Counted from the stretch's first letter, positions 1 through 6,972 are shown. The stretch is DNA of 14,405 nt from Pyrinomonadaceae bacterium (GCA_013813825.1 JACCRA010000297.1:1-14405), one strand, 5' to 3'. The notes: generated by a model from the sequence alone, not told the origin. A program made the numbers and translations.

Positions 1-645
1 ACGCTGCTCGGTCTGTTCCTCCGCGTCGCCGGTGAGCAGCATCGAGAATTCGCCGTAGTCGAGCCGGACGACGACTGAATTGGCGTTCGGCTCGTTGCCG
101 CCGGAACGCAGTTGATCTTTCGTGAAGAGCGGCGGCACGGGCGCAAGCACGGTGATGACCGCGCCGCCGCCGAGATCGAAAGTCTGGCCGGGCACCGCGC
201 CGACGTAGGCGACACCGCGCGCCGCAATCGCGTTCAGAAAGTCTTCGTAGTTCTTCGTCGTGTTCGGCACTTTGCTGTCGAGCACGGTGCTGACGGTCGT
301 GCCGTTAATCACTTCGTCAGCACCGCCGATATGGTCGGCGTGGGCGTGCGTCGCGATCAGCAGATCAACGTGATCGACGTTGTGCCGCCGCATCGCCTCG
401 AAAATCTTTTTGCCGTTGCCGGGATTACCGGCGTCCACCAGCGCGGTCTTGCCGCCGGGCGCGACGATCAAAATCGCATCGCCCTGCCCCACGTCCAGCA
501 ACGACACGCGCAACTCCTCGCCCGACGGCGGCGGCAAACGTGGCCCCGGTTGGCGGTAAAACTTAAAATAAGCGAAGAGCGCCGCGCCCGCGATCACCGC
601 CAGCACCACGAGCAAGCATCCGCAGCCACGCTTATTTCTTGCCAC
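1..645 (-). CDS. ComEC-like metallo-beta-lactamase-fold protein, membrane-anchored (3' partial)
   Basis: 215 codons are visible and the gene runs off the left edge. I chose the GTG at 645: a TGA lies immediately before it in frame and a GAGG ribosome binding site sits 8 bases upstream. Residues 9-27 form one hydrophobic segment, probably a membrane anchor. From residue 46 the protein matches the C-terminal hydrolase domain of ComEC/Rec2: VSLLDVGQGDAILIV (47-61), the metal-binding THAHADH (H100, H102, D104, H105) and LLTGDAEE with D207. There is no DNA channel (competence) domain before the hydrolase, so this is a stand-alone version that probably acts outside the inner membrane. Known relatives hydrolyse DNA or phosphodiesters; the substrate here is not evident. 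It lies 33 bases after the antitoxin relic and 224 bases after purF on the same strand, so co-transcription is likely. Confidence 0.85.
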   Translation of the reverse strand, partial: MARNKRGCGCLLVVLAVIAGAALFAYFKFYRQPGPRLPPPSGEELRVSLLDVGQGDAILIVAPGGKTALVDAGNPGNGKKIFEAMRRHNVDHVDLLIATHAHADHIGGADEVINGTTVSTVLDSKVPNTTKNYEDFLNAIAARGVAYVGAVPGQTFDLGGGAVITVLAPVPPLFTKDQLRSGGNEPNANSVVVRLDYGEFSMLLTGDAEEQTEQR

Positions 646-678
646 TCAGATGACCTCAGCTAATACTTTGTGAAACAT

Positions 679-852
679 TCAATCCCACTGCCATTCGTCG
701 TGATCCCAAGCCGTTGGCAAAGCAGAGTCTCCGTCGAATAACAGGTCATCGCCGCGTTCAGCCATCAGGCGAAAGGCTTCTTCCCAATTCTGGCGCGGGC
801 GGTTCGGTGGCTCAGTAATTTCTTCGTCTGACTTCTGCTCCACATGACACAT
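679..852 (-). pseudogene. Truncated AbrB/MazE-type antitoxin: C-terminal toxin-binding tail only
   Basis: A 57-codon frame starts at ATG 852 and stops at TGA 679. Residues 22-57 (NWEEAFRLMAERGDD..., ending DHDEWQWD) match the C-terminal tail typical of MazE antitoxins of the SpoVT/AbrB family: WEEAF, a short acidic helix and a terminal WD-x-x-EWxW motif. That tail wraps the MazF toxin. The N-terminal swapped-hairpin DNA-binding domain, about 45 residues, is absent. Upstream in this frame only about ten codons are open before a stop inside purF. No clear ribosome binding site precedes the ATG. It lies 17 bases after purF and no mazF is adjacent. It may be a decayed antitoxin or a small expressed anti-toxin peptide. 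Family assignment is by motif recall, not by search. Confidence 0.6.
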
Positions 853-869
853 GATGATTTCAAACTCGA

Positions 870-2294
870 TTAATCCGACGGCACCGGCTCATGCTCGCGG
901 GCATATTGGCTCTCGGCCTCGCGCGTGATGCGAGTCGGGTAGCGACCCGTCCAGCAGGCGACGCAGGACGCAGCCGGATCGATGCCGCTGGCTTCGAGCA
1001 TTCCTGCGAGCGAGAGGTAACCGAGCGAGTCGGCCTCAATGAAGTCGCAAATCTCCGCGACGGACATCTGCGCGGCGATGAGGTCAGCCTTGTTCGGCGT
1101 GTCCACGCCGTAGAAGCACGGGCTGACGGTCGGCGGACAACTGATCCGCAAATGCACTTCGCGCGCCCCCGCCTCACGTACCATGCGGACGATCTTTTTG
1201 GACGTGGTGCCGCGCACAATCGAGTCGTCGATTAGCACGACGCGCCGCCCCGCGATCAGATGGCGCACCGGATTAAGCTTGATGCGGACGCCGAAGGAGC
1301 GGATCGATTGCTGCGGCTCGATGAACGTGCGCCCGACGTAATGATTCCTGACCAACCCTTGACGGTAGCTGATGCCTGACTGCGCGGCATAGCCGATAGC
1401 GGCGGCGACGCCGGAATCAGGGACGGGAACCACCAGATCGGCGTCGGCTGGATGTTCGATGGCGAGCCGCTTGCCCATTTTGTGGCGCGACTCGTTGACC
1501 GAGCGGCCGTAGATCAGCGAGTCGGGGCGCGCGAAATAGACGTGCTCGAAAATGCACATCGAGTGCGGGCGCGCGGGCAGCGGGAACGACGAACGCAGGC
1601 CGCGCCGGTCGATGACGATCATCTCGCCCGGCTCCACGTCGCGGACGTAGCTGGCGTCAATGAGATCGAAGGCGCACGTCTCGGAAGCGACGACCCAAGC
1701 TTCTCCGAGTTGGCCGAGCGCCAGCGGGCGAAAGCCGCGCGGATCGCGCACCGCGATTAAAGCGTCGGCGGTCAGGAAGAGCATCGAGAACGCGCCCTCC
1801 GTCTCGCCCAACACTTCGGGGATGGCCGCGCGCAAGTCCGCAGCTTGCGAGCGTGCAATGCCGTGCATGATCACTTCCGTGTCAGAAGTTGAAGAAAAGA
1901 TCGCGCCGGCGTCTTCGAGACGCTTTCTCTCTTCGGTGGCGAACGGCAGATTGCCGTTGTGGCAGACGGCGATCTGGCCGTGCTTGCTGTTGACGAGAAA
2001 CGGTTGCGCTTCGCGGATCGAAACCTCGCCGGCGGTCGAGTAGCGGACGTGCCCGATGGCGCTCGCGCCGGGCAAGCGGTTCAAACGGGCGGCATCAAAG
2101 ACATCCGAGACTAAGCCCATTGCGCGCTCGGAGCGCAACTCGCTCCCATCCGACGAGACGATGCCGCACGACTCCTGCCCGCGATGTTGCAGCGCGTAGA
2201 GGCCGAGGTACGTCAGGCGCGCGGCTTCGGCGTGGCCGTAAATGCCGAACACGCCGCACTCATCGCGAAACTTATCTGCTGCCGGAATGCTCAC
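870..2294 (-). CDS. purF: Amidophosphoribosyltransferase (glutamine PRPP amidotransferase)
   Basis: Catalyses the first committed step of purine synthesis: PRPP plus glutamine gives phosphoribosylamine. Starting at GTG 2294 the protein has 474 residues, the usual length. Residues 1-12 form a short propeptide that ends just before Cys13 (ECGVFG), the N-terminal nucleophile of the class II glutamine amidotransferase domain. HNGNL (112-116) and SSTSDTE (134-140) are glutaminase-site motifs. VVLIDDSIVRGTTS (352-365) is the PRPP-binding loop of the phosphoribosyltransferase domain. Cys247, Cys393 and the CVAC pair (444, 447) match the four [4Fe-4S] ligands of the Bacillus subtilis enzyme, so this is the iron-sulfur, self-processed type. 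The open frame extends upstream to a TTG at 2384, but that part is encoded by an intergenic repeat and does not look like protein. The ribosome binding site at 2294 is poor, so the exact start is uncertain. Confidence 0.96.
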   Translation of the reverse strand: MSIPAADKFRDECGVFGIYGHAEAARLTYLGLYALQHRGQESCGIVSSDGSELRSERAMGLVSDVFDAARLNRLPGASAIGHVRYSTAGEVSIREAQPFLVNSKHGQIAVCHNGNLPFATEERKRLEDAGAIFSSTSDTEVIMHGIARSQAADLRAAIPEVLGETEGAFSMLFLTADALIAVRDPRGFRPLALGQLGEAWVVASETCAFDLIDASYVRDVEPGEMIVIDRRGLRSSFPLPARPHSMCIFEHVYFARPDSLIYGRSVNESRHKMGKRLAIEHPADADLVVPVPDSGVAAAIGYAAQSGISYRQGLVRNHYVGRTFIEPQQSIRSFGVRIKLNPVRHLIAGRRVVLIDDSIVRGTTSKKIVRMVREAGAREVHLRISCPPTVSPCFYGVDTPNKADLIAAQMSVAEICDFIEADSLGYLSLAGMLEASGIDPAASCVACWTGRYPTRITREAESQYAREHEPVPSD

Positions 2295-2350
2295 GAAGTG
2301 ATTCAGTTTGCGCCTTTGAACTAACGCCGTTATTTTGGGGATGAAGCGGC

Positions 2351-2356
2351 ATTGTA
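2351..2356 (-). promoter_or_regulatory. Candidate -10 element of the purF promoter
   Basis: On the minus strand TGC-TACAAT is an extended -10 element, 5 of 6 to TATAAT. Transcription would start near 2344, leaving a leader of about 50 bases before the purF GTG. No good -35 is seen; that region lies in the left arm of the heptamer inverted repeat. Confidence 0.35.
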
Positions 2357-2369
2357 GCAAAGAGAAGCA

Positions 2370-2439
2370 GTAAGCAGTAAGCAATGAGCAGCAAGGGTGA
2401 GAGCTTAGTTGTCTTTACTGCTTACTGCTCACTGCTTAC
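2370..2439. repeat. Heptamer inverted repeat R1, between purF and the glutaredoxin gene
   Basis: The left arm (2370-2396) and right arm (2413-2439) are reverse complements at 22 of 27 positions around a 16-base loop. Each arm repeats every 7 bases; the left arm reads AGCAGTA AGCAGTA AGCAATG AGCAGCA from 2367. It is the first of five such elements in the window. It lies between two divergent candidate -10 boxes. Confidence 0.85.
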
Positions 2440-2451
2440 CATCCTTCGCCG

Positions 2452-2460
2452 TGCTATTAT
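2452..2460 (+). promoter_or_regulatory. Candidate extended -10 promoter for the glutaredoxin gene
   Basis: TGC-TATTAT (2452-2460) is an extended -10 box, 5 of 6 to consensus. Transcription would start near 2467, 26 bases before the ATG. The -35 position falls at the outer edge of repeat R1 and is poor. It mirrors the TGC-TACAAT on the purF side. Confidence 0.4.
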
Positions 2461-2492
2461 TTGGTCAAACAGCTTTGAAGGGGGCGGCCATA

Positions 2493-2741
2493 ATGGAAGT
2501 GAAAGTTTACGGCGCGGATTGGTGCGGCGACACACAGCGGACTCTGGAACACTTGCGGGAGTTGGGCGTGGCGCACAAATACATCAACGTCGAGCAGGAC
2601 GCGCAGGCCGCCGCGTGGGTGCGTGAGCACAACGACGGCAAGGAGCGCAAGCCGACGCTTGATCTCGCCGGCCAAATCCTGACAGAGCCGAGCAGCCGCG
2701 AACTCGATAGCGCGTTGCGCGAAAAAGGATTCATGGCCTGA
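2493..2741 (+). CDS. Glutaredoxin-like protein with a CxxT active site
   Basis: Small cytoplasmic thioredoxin-fold protein of 82 residues. The ATG at 2493 follows a G-rich GAAGGGGG stretch; the frame opens further upstream but there encodes promoter DNA. The first strand and active site read KVYGADWCGDT (4-14), with a single cysteine, Cys11. Thr14 stands where dithiol glutaredoxins have the second cysteine. KPT (53-55) supplies the cis-proline of the fold, and TEPSSREL (64-71) matches the C-terminal helix region of NrdH/mycoredoxin-like proteins. A single cysteine points to monothiol chemistry, such as deglutathionylation or a related mixed disulfide, rather than dithiol reduction. The substrate is unknown. 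The next gene begins 16 bases after the stop, so the two probably share a transcript. Confidence 0.85.
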   Translation: MEVKVYGADWCGDTQRTLEHLRELGVAHKYINVEQDAQAAAWVREHNDGKERKPTLDLAGQILTEPSSRELDSALREKGFMA

Positions 2742-2757
2742 GCGCCGCACCGCCGCG

Positions 2758-3297
2758 ATGGTTCGAGTGAGCACGCCACGTTCGCCACATTCCGCACTCA
2801 TCTTCGCGCTGCAAGCCGCGCTGCTCGCCGCGTTGGCCGGCGCGGGCTGGAGCGTCTATCGTCGTCTCCCGCCGGGCGCGGGCGACGACCTAGCCGCCGT
2901 CGGTCGCGCCACTTCCCAACGGCCGATGCTCCGCATCACCATGCGCCGCGCACCCGGCGACTTGTCCGCCGCGCAAGGCACGACGACCATCCCCGTCCAA
3001 CTGTATTCGATTGATTTGCTATCGGCGCGGCGCGAATACTTCAACGAGCGCCGGCCGGGGCAGCGCTTTGAAGACTTTCTTACCCGTCGCATGGGCGCGC
3101 GCCAGCCGATCACCACCGTCTTCGACGCCGAGGGTCAAACCATCGTCCCCGTCCCGCCCGGCCGCTGGTGGATTCACGCCGGCACGCTCGACGGCGTGCA
3201 AGAAATCACTTGGCGTCTGCCCGTCAACGTCGCCGGCCGCGAGCAACACATCGAACTCACGCCGGCCAACGCTTACATGAAATCGAAAAGTTTTTAA
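2758..3297 (+). CDS. Unrecognised membrane-anchored protein
   Basis: 179 residues; I do not recognise the family. Residues 13-31 (ALIFALQAALLAALAGAGW) are a hydrophobic segment after a short basic N-terminus, either a signal anchor or an uncleaved signal peptide. The remaining 145 residues would lie outside the cytoplasm. They contain no cysteine and look beta-rich, with the stretch FDAEGQTIVPVPPGRWWI resembling a small beta-sandwich (carboxypeptidase-regulatory-like) repeat, though not enough to name it. The ATG at 2758 has no clear ribosome binding site; GTG 2767 is an alternative. It follows the glutaredoxin-like gene by 16 bases and is followed directly by repeat R2, so the two-gene unit probably ends here. 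Confidence 0.75.
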   Translation: MVRVSTPRSPHSALIFALQAALLAALAGAGWSVYRRLPPGAGDDLAAVGRATSQRPMLRITMRRAPGDLSAAQGTTTIPVQLYSIDLLSARREYFNERRPGQRFEDFLTRRMGARQPITTVFDAEGQTIVPVPPGRWWIHAGTLDGVQEITWRLPVNVAGREQHIELTPANAYMKSKSF

Positions 3298-3301
3298 GAG
3301 C

Positions 3302-3387
3302 CATCAGCCATCAGCTATCAGCTATCAGCATTAAGGATTTGGCGGATGGTCTTGGTTTTCCTGATAGCTGATAGCTGACGGCTGACC
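3302..3387. repeat. Heptamer inverted repeat R2, before the alcohol dehydrogenase gene
   Basis: Arms 3302-3328 and 3361-3387 are complementary at 24 of 27 positions around a 32-base loop. The unit is CAGCTAT/CAGCCAT, period 7. The element begins within 5 bases of the preceding stop codon and ends 8 bases before the next ATG, so it is the whole intergenic region. Confidence 0.9.
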
Positions 3388-3395
3388 GCTTGATA

Positions 3396-4355
3396 ATGAA
3401 AGCACTGCGTTTCGAGAACAATCAATTAAGCGTGGCGGAAGTGAAAGTGCCGCGTGCCAGCGAAGAGGCCGTGGTGCGCGTGTTATTGTCGGGTGTGTGC
3501 AACACCGATCTGGAGATCGCGCGCGGCTACGCCGGCTTTCAGGGGACGCTCGGACACGAGTTTGTCGGGGTGGTGGAAGATGCGCCGGAGCAAACTTTGA
3601 TCGGGCGGCGCGTGGTCGGCGAGATCAACGCGGGCTGCGGAAAGTGCGAGGGGTGCGCCGGCGGCGACGCGCGTCATTGTCCGGCGCGGACGGTACTCGG
3701 CATCGTCGGGCGCGACGGCGCGCACGCGGAATTTCTGCGGTTGCCAATTGTGAATCTGCTGCCGGTGCCAGACAGCGTTTCAGACGAGCGCGCGGTCTTC
3801 ACCGAACCGCTGGCTGCCGCGTGCGGCATCATCGAACGCGCGCGGATCGATGCTAATACACGCGTTGCCGTGATCGGCGACGGGAAACTCGGTCTGCTGT
3901 GCGTCCAAGCCTTGAAGGCGCAGGTTGGCACCGGCGTGACGCTCATCGGGAAACACCAAACGAAACTCGCCATCGCCGCCCGGCGCGGCATCGAAACGAT
4001 CTTACTAAAGCAATTGAGCCATTCGCTGAAACATTGCTTCGACGTAGTAGTGGAAGCCTCCGGCGCGGCTGGCGGCTTTGCGTTGGCGCTCGATTTACTG
4101 CGCCCGCGCGGCACGCTCGTCCTCAAGTCAACCTTCAGCGGCACGACTTCGCTCGACGCGGCGCGCATCGTTGTCGATGAAATCAACGTCGTCGGCTCGC
4201 GCTGTGGCCGCTTCGCGCCGGCGTTGGAGCTACTACGGCAAAACACCGTCGATGTCGAGAGCCTGATCAATGAAACGCGCCCACTCGCCGACGGCGTCGC
4301 GGCGCTACAACGCGCGGCCGAGAGCGGCGTGCTCAAAGTTTTGTTAAGACCGTGA
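3396..4355 (+). CDS. Zinc-dependent medium-chain alcohol dehydrogenase family protein
   Basis: 319 residues from ATG 3396; a TTG 6 bases upstream is less likely. The N-terminal GroES-like domain has the catalytic zinc ligands: Cys in SGVCNTD, His and Glu in GHEF, and Glu in FTEPLAAA, as in sorbitol-dehydrogenase-type enzymes. The structural zinc lobe is complete, with four cysteines in CGKCEGCAGGDARHC. VIGDGKLGLL is the glycine-rich NAD(P)-binding turn of the Rossmann domain, and VVVEASGAAGG is the usual following strand. At 319 residues it is slightly shorter than the common 340-350. It should oxidise an alcohol or polyol or reduce the matching carbonyl in the cytoplasm; the substrate cannot be read. 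There is no ribosome binding site: the bases before the ATG are the edge of repeat R2. Confidence 0.9.
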   Translation: MKALRFENNQLSVAEVKVPRASEEAVVRVLLSGVCNTDLEIARGYAGFQGTLGHEFVGVVEDAPEQTLIGRRVVGEINAGCGKCEGCAGGDARHCPARTVLGIVGRDGAHAEFLRLPIVNLLPVPDSVSDERAVFTEPLAAACGIIERARIDANTRVAVIGDGKLGLLCVQALKAQVGTGVTLIGKHQTKLAIAARRGIETILLKQLSHSLKHCFDVVVEASGAAGGFALALDLLRPRGTLVLKSTFSGTTSLDAARIVVDEINVVGSRCGRFAPALELLRQNTVDVESLINETRPLADGVAALQRAAESGVLKVLLRP

Positions 4356-4366
4356 TTAGGGCAATC

Positions 4367-4467
4367 AGCCATCAGCATTCAACTTTCAGCAAATCATTGC
4401 CACTCGAAAGGGGGCACGACGGACTGAAATGTTCTTGCTGACCGCTGACCGCTGACCGCTGATGGCT
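4367..4467. repeat. Heptamer inverted repeat R3, overlapping the EamA start codon
   Basis: The left arm (4367-4392) carries three degenerate heptamers plus 5 bases. The right arm (4435-4467) carries four, with GACCGCT GACCGCT GACCGCT GATGGCT at 4440-4467. On reverse complementing, the outer ends (AGCCATCAGC) and inner ends (CAGCAA) match, and the right arm is longer by exactly one unit. The last heptamer, GATGGCT, contains the ATG of the next gene. Confidence 0.85.
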
Positions 4468-5427
4468 AACTACAAATCCAACTTGGCCGCTGACGCCGCG
4501 CTGGGGTTGACGACGTTGATCTGGGGATCGACGTTCTTCATGGCGAAGGACATCCTGACAGAGTGGCCGCCAATTGCTTACCTCGTGTTCCGGTTCGGGC
4601 TGGCGGGAGGGTTGATGGCGGCGACGTTTCCGCGGCTTTTGAAAAACTCCGGTTGGGCGGAGTGGCGCGCGGGGGCGTTGCTGGGATTGCTGGTCGGCGG
4701 CGGCTTCGCGTTGCAGGCGGCGGGGCAGATCTATACGACCGCCTCGAAGTCAGCGTTTGTGACGGGGCTGACGACGCCGTTGGTCCCCTTCCTCGCTTAC
4801 GCGCTACTGCGCGCACGTCCGACTTGGGGAAATATGTGCGGCGTCGCGCTGGCGTCGCTCGGCGGGGCGCTCATTCTCGCGCCACCGGAAGGAGCGGGCC
4901 TCAAAGTCAATGTCGGCGATCTGCTGACGCTCGCCGCGACCATCCTCTTCGCGACGCACATCACGCTGTTGAGTATCTTCGCGCGTCGTCACGACGTGCG
5001 GCGGATGGCCGTGTTGCAGATTGTGGCGGCGGCGGCAATCTTCGCTCTGTTGTGGGGAGCGTTTCAGGGGGCCGCGAAAATTTTCGGCCTCGCCGCGCTG
5101 CCCGCCTTCGCCGCGCGCGAGACGGTCTCGCTCGCGTGGGGCGCGGGCGTCGCATGGCAACTCCTCTATCTCGCGGTTGTCGGCACGGTCGTCGCGTTTC
5201 TGCTCTGGACGTGGGGGCAGTCGCGTACCACGCCGACGCGCGCCGCGATCATCTTCAGCCTCGAGCCGGTTTTCGCCACCGCCTTCGCCGTCGCGGTGCT
5301 GGGGCCGGGCGAGTGGCTGGGACCGCGCGGCTTCGCCGGCGCCGGCCTCGTCTTCGCCGGCATCATTGTCTCCGAAATGCGTCTCGGCGCGCAGTCTGAA
5401 GCCCAATGCTCGGAGTCCGAAGTCTAA
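4462..5427 (+). CDS. EamA/DMT-superfamily transporter
   Basis: 321 residues, inner membrane. Two EamA repeats of about five hydrophobic segments each can be followed. The first repeat opens with ALGLTTLIWGSTFFMAKDIL, the classic EamA first helix with WGSTF. The second begins near NVGDLLTLAATILFATHITLL and closes with FSLEPVFATAFAVAVLGPGEW, the family's conserved E-P helix end. Members export amino acids, metabolites or drugs; the substrate is unknown. The start ATG lies inside the last heptamer of repeat R3, with no ribosome binding site. The final residues (QSEAQCSESEV) are encoded by the left arm of repeat R5, so both ends appear reshaped by repeats. Confidence 0.92.
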   Translation: MANYKSNLAADAALGLTTLIWGSTFFMAKDILTEWPPIAYLVFRFGLAGGLMAATFPRLLKNSGWAEWRAGALLGLLVGGGFALQAAGQIYTTASKSAFVTGLTTPLVPFLAYALLRARPTWGNMCGVALASLGGALILAPPEGAGLKVNVGDLLTLAATILFATHITLLSIFARRHDVRRMAVLQIVAAAAIFALLWGAFQGAAKIFGLAALPAFAARETVSLAWGAGVAWQLLYLAVVGTVVAFLLWTWGQSRTTPTRAAIIFSLEPVFATAFAVAVLGPGEWLGPRGFAGAGLVFAGIIVSEMRLGAQSEAQCSESEV

Positions 5428-5472
5428 AGTTTTGGCCGTTGGCTTCAGGCTTTGGACTCCAAGCTTCAGACT
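5393..5472. repeat. Heptamer inverted repeat R5, overlapping the 3' end of the EamA gene
   Basis: 5393-5402 pairs perfectly with 5463-5472, and 5412-5429 pairs with 5443-5460 at 15 of 18 positions. The left side holds 7 extra bases, exactly one unit, between the paired blocks. The left arm reads AGTCTGA AGCCCAA TGCTCGG AGTCCGA AGTCTAA, period 7. The EamA stop codon (5425-5427) lies inside it. Confidence 0.8.
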
Positions 5473-5477
5473 TAATT

Positions 5478-5498
5478 TTGTCGCTTGTCACTTGTCAT
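5478..5498. repeat. Three tandem heptamers TTGTC(G/A)(C/T)
   Basis: TTGTCGC TTGTCAC TTGTCAT lie directly after R5. They share the 7-base period but have no complementary partner nearby. This may be a one-armed or decayed member of the same class. Confidence 0.5.
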
Positions 5499-5757
5499 CG
5501 TCTTGGCGTAAAGTCCGCCGAGAAAGTTCTTCTTAACGAGCGCGCCGTCCCGATGCCGCCCGCAACGGGCGCGCCGGTGATCTCGATAGCTGGCTGTCCT
5601 TTTTAGTCGCACTAAGTCACAGCGTTCACGCTTACCGTTGGTGAAGGCTCGGCCCTCATCCCTTTGGAAGTTCGAGAGTGCGGTACTCGCCTGCGCCTCG
5701 TCGGTGAGATTTGGATTTGTCTGGGATGCGACGCACAGCAACCGCCGAGAGTACACG
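5499..5757. other. Non-coding leader upstream of the histidine kinase
   Basis: No convincing gene is seen on either strand. A GC-rich hairpin, CGCCCG-CAA-CGGGCG, is at 5557-5571 with no T-tract. A weak terminator-like element, GATAG-CTGG-CTGTC followed by five T, is at 5585-5604 and could end the EamA transcript. The kinase frame stays open upstream to 5638, but that stretch does not look like protein. No clear -35/-10 pair or sigma-54 element was found, so the kinase promoter is not identified. Confidence 0.4.
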
Positions 5758-6969
5758 GTGAGAGAACCACTGAAAAAGCTGATGCCCGAAGAGCAAGCAC
5801 CCGAAAGGCGCACGGCGGCAAGTCCCACAATTTCGAGCCGCGAAGACGCGCGCCCGCATGGCGGCCGGCTGCCATCAATTGAAACGGCGGAAGATGACCG
5901 ACAACTCGCCGCAGAGTTGTCGGCCGTCTTCGACATGCTCGACGCGGCGCTGCTGCTGCTCGACGCCGAAGGCCGGATCGTGCGACTCAACAGCGTTGCA
6001 AAAGAGTTAGCCGGCCCTGACGTTGAAGCGGAACCTCACGCCTTGACGCTCGGCGACCTCGGAGGCGGGCAGCCGTGGCAGTTGGCGGGCGAGATCACCG
6101 ATAGTCTCAGAAATACTCCCGCCGAACCGAACCGCAAAGCTCAGATCACGGATCAAGCCACCGGGCGCACTTGGGAACTGACGGCGCAACTCTGCGCGGC
6201 CGGCAACGGACAGACGCCGCAACAGCGCACGCTGCTGGCGATCCGCGAGTTGACCGAAACAGTCGCGCGGCACGACGCGTTGCGCCGCCGCGAGTTGATT
6301 GGCGCGATGGAGTCGTTGTGGCTCAACGTCGCGCACGAAGTGCGGAATCCCTTGTTTAGCTTATCGGCGATCCTCGACGCCTTCGAGGCCGAAGCGCCGG
6401 CGCAGGCGCAAGAGTTTGCGGAGTACCTGACGGCGCTCCGGCGACAAGTCGAGCGCCTCAGTAAGCTGATGCAGGAGATACTCGTCTATGGTAAGCCGAT
6501 CAGTTTGGAACTGTCGCCAATCATCGTCGAAGCCTTGATCGAGCAGACGAGCAGCGACTGCGCGGCGCTGGCAAAGACGGCCGGCGTCCGCGTCGTGTCC
6601 GTGGTCGCACCGGACTGCGGCGCGGCGTTCGCCGACCGTCTGCGGCTGACGCAAGTGCTGCACAATGTCATCGAAAATGCGATCCAGCATTCGCAGCCCG
6701 GCGGGATTGTCACAGTGCGGGCGAGCCGCGAACGCCGTCGGCGGCGCGCGTGGATCAGGCTGGAAGTCTCGGATTCCGGCAATGGATTCGCCGCCGCCGA
6801 TCTGCCGCGCGTCTTCGAGCCGTTCTTCACCCGGCGCAAAGGCGGCATCGGTCTCGGTCTGGCAATCGCGCAGCGCATCGTCGAACAGCACGGCGGGCAG
6901 ATCGACGCGCGCAATAAAGGGAACCAATCCGGCGGGGCGCTGATCACTTTCGAGATTCCAGCACATTAG
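5758..6969 (+). CDS. Soluble PAS-domain sensor histidine kinase (NtrB-like)
   Basis: 403 residues from GTG 5758, preceded by a GAGAG at about 6 bases; ATG 5782 is an alternative. No membrane segment, so cytoplasmic. Residues 1-48 are polar and disordered-looking. About 52-165 form a PAS-like sensor (VFDMLDAALLLLDAEGRIVRLN). About 180-250 are the dimerisation/phosphoacceptor domain with LNVAHEVRNPL, phospho-His193. The HATPase domain has the N-box LHNVIENA (N303, N307), the G1 box VSDSGNG (D339), the F-box FEPFF and the G2 box GIGLGL (363-368). All catalytic motifs are intact. The next gene, 90 bases downstream, is a sigma-54 activator, so it should phosphorylate that regulator as NtrB, ZraS and AtoS do theirs. 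The signal sensed is unknown. Confidence 0.92.
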   Translation: MREPLKKLMPEEQAPERRTAASPTISSREDARPHGGRLPSIETAEDDRQLAAELSAVFDMLDAALLLLDAEGRIVRLNSVAKELAGPDVEAEPHALTLGDLGGGQPWQLAGEITDSLRNTPAEPNRKAQITDQATGRTWELTAQLCAAGNGQTPQQRTLLAIRELTETVARHDALRRRELIGAMESLWLNVAHEVRNPLFSLSAILDAFEAEAPAQAQEFAEYLTALRRQVERLSKLMQEILVYGKPISLELSPIIVEALIEQTSSDCAALAKTAGVRVVSVVAPDCGAAFADRLRLTQVLHNVIENAIQHSQPGGIVTVRASRERRRRRAWIRLEVSDSGNGFAAADLPRVFEPFFTRRKGGIGLGLAIAQRIVEQHGGQIDARNKGNQSGGALITFEIPAH

Positions 6970-6972
6970 AAG

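Noticed and set aside
2295..2384. N-terminal extension of PurF from TTG 2384
   Set aside because: The added 30 residues come from repeat R1 and leader DNA; PurF needs only a short propeptide before Cys13, which GTG 2294 supplies.
3299..3390. CRISPR-like array of short repeats
   Set aside because: Units are 7 bases, adjacent, with no spacers, and are arranged as inverted arms; no cas gene is present.
5557..5571. GC-rich hairpin CGCCCG-CAA-CGGGCG as an intrinsic terminator
   Set aside because: No T-tract follows it; kept only as a note in the intergenic entry.
5638..5757. N-terminal extension of the histidine kinase from TTG 5638
   Set aside because: The extra 40 residues resemble no domain and lack a ribosome binding site; GTG 5758 has GAGAG upstream and leads straight into the sensor region.
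5499..5757. Riboswitch (c-di-GMP type) upstream of the kinase
   Set aside because: I could not find the conserved core or a consistent fold; the GC hairpin alone is not evidence.
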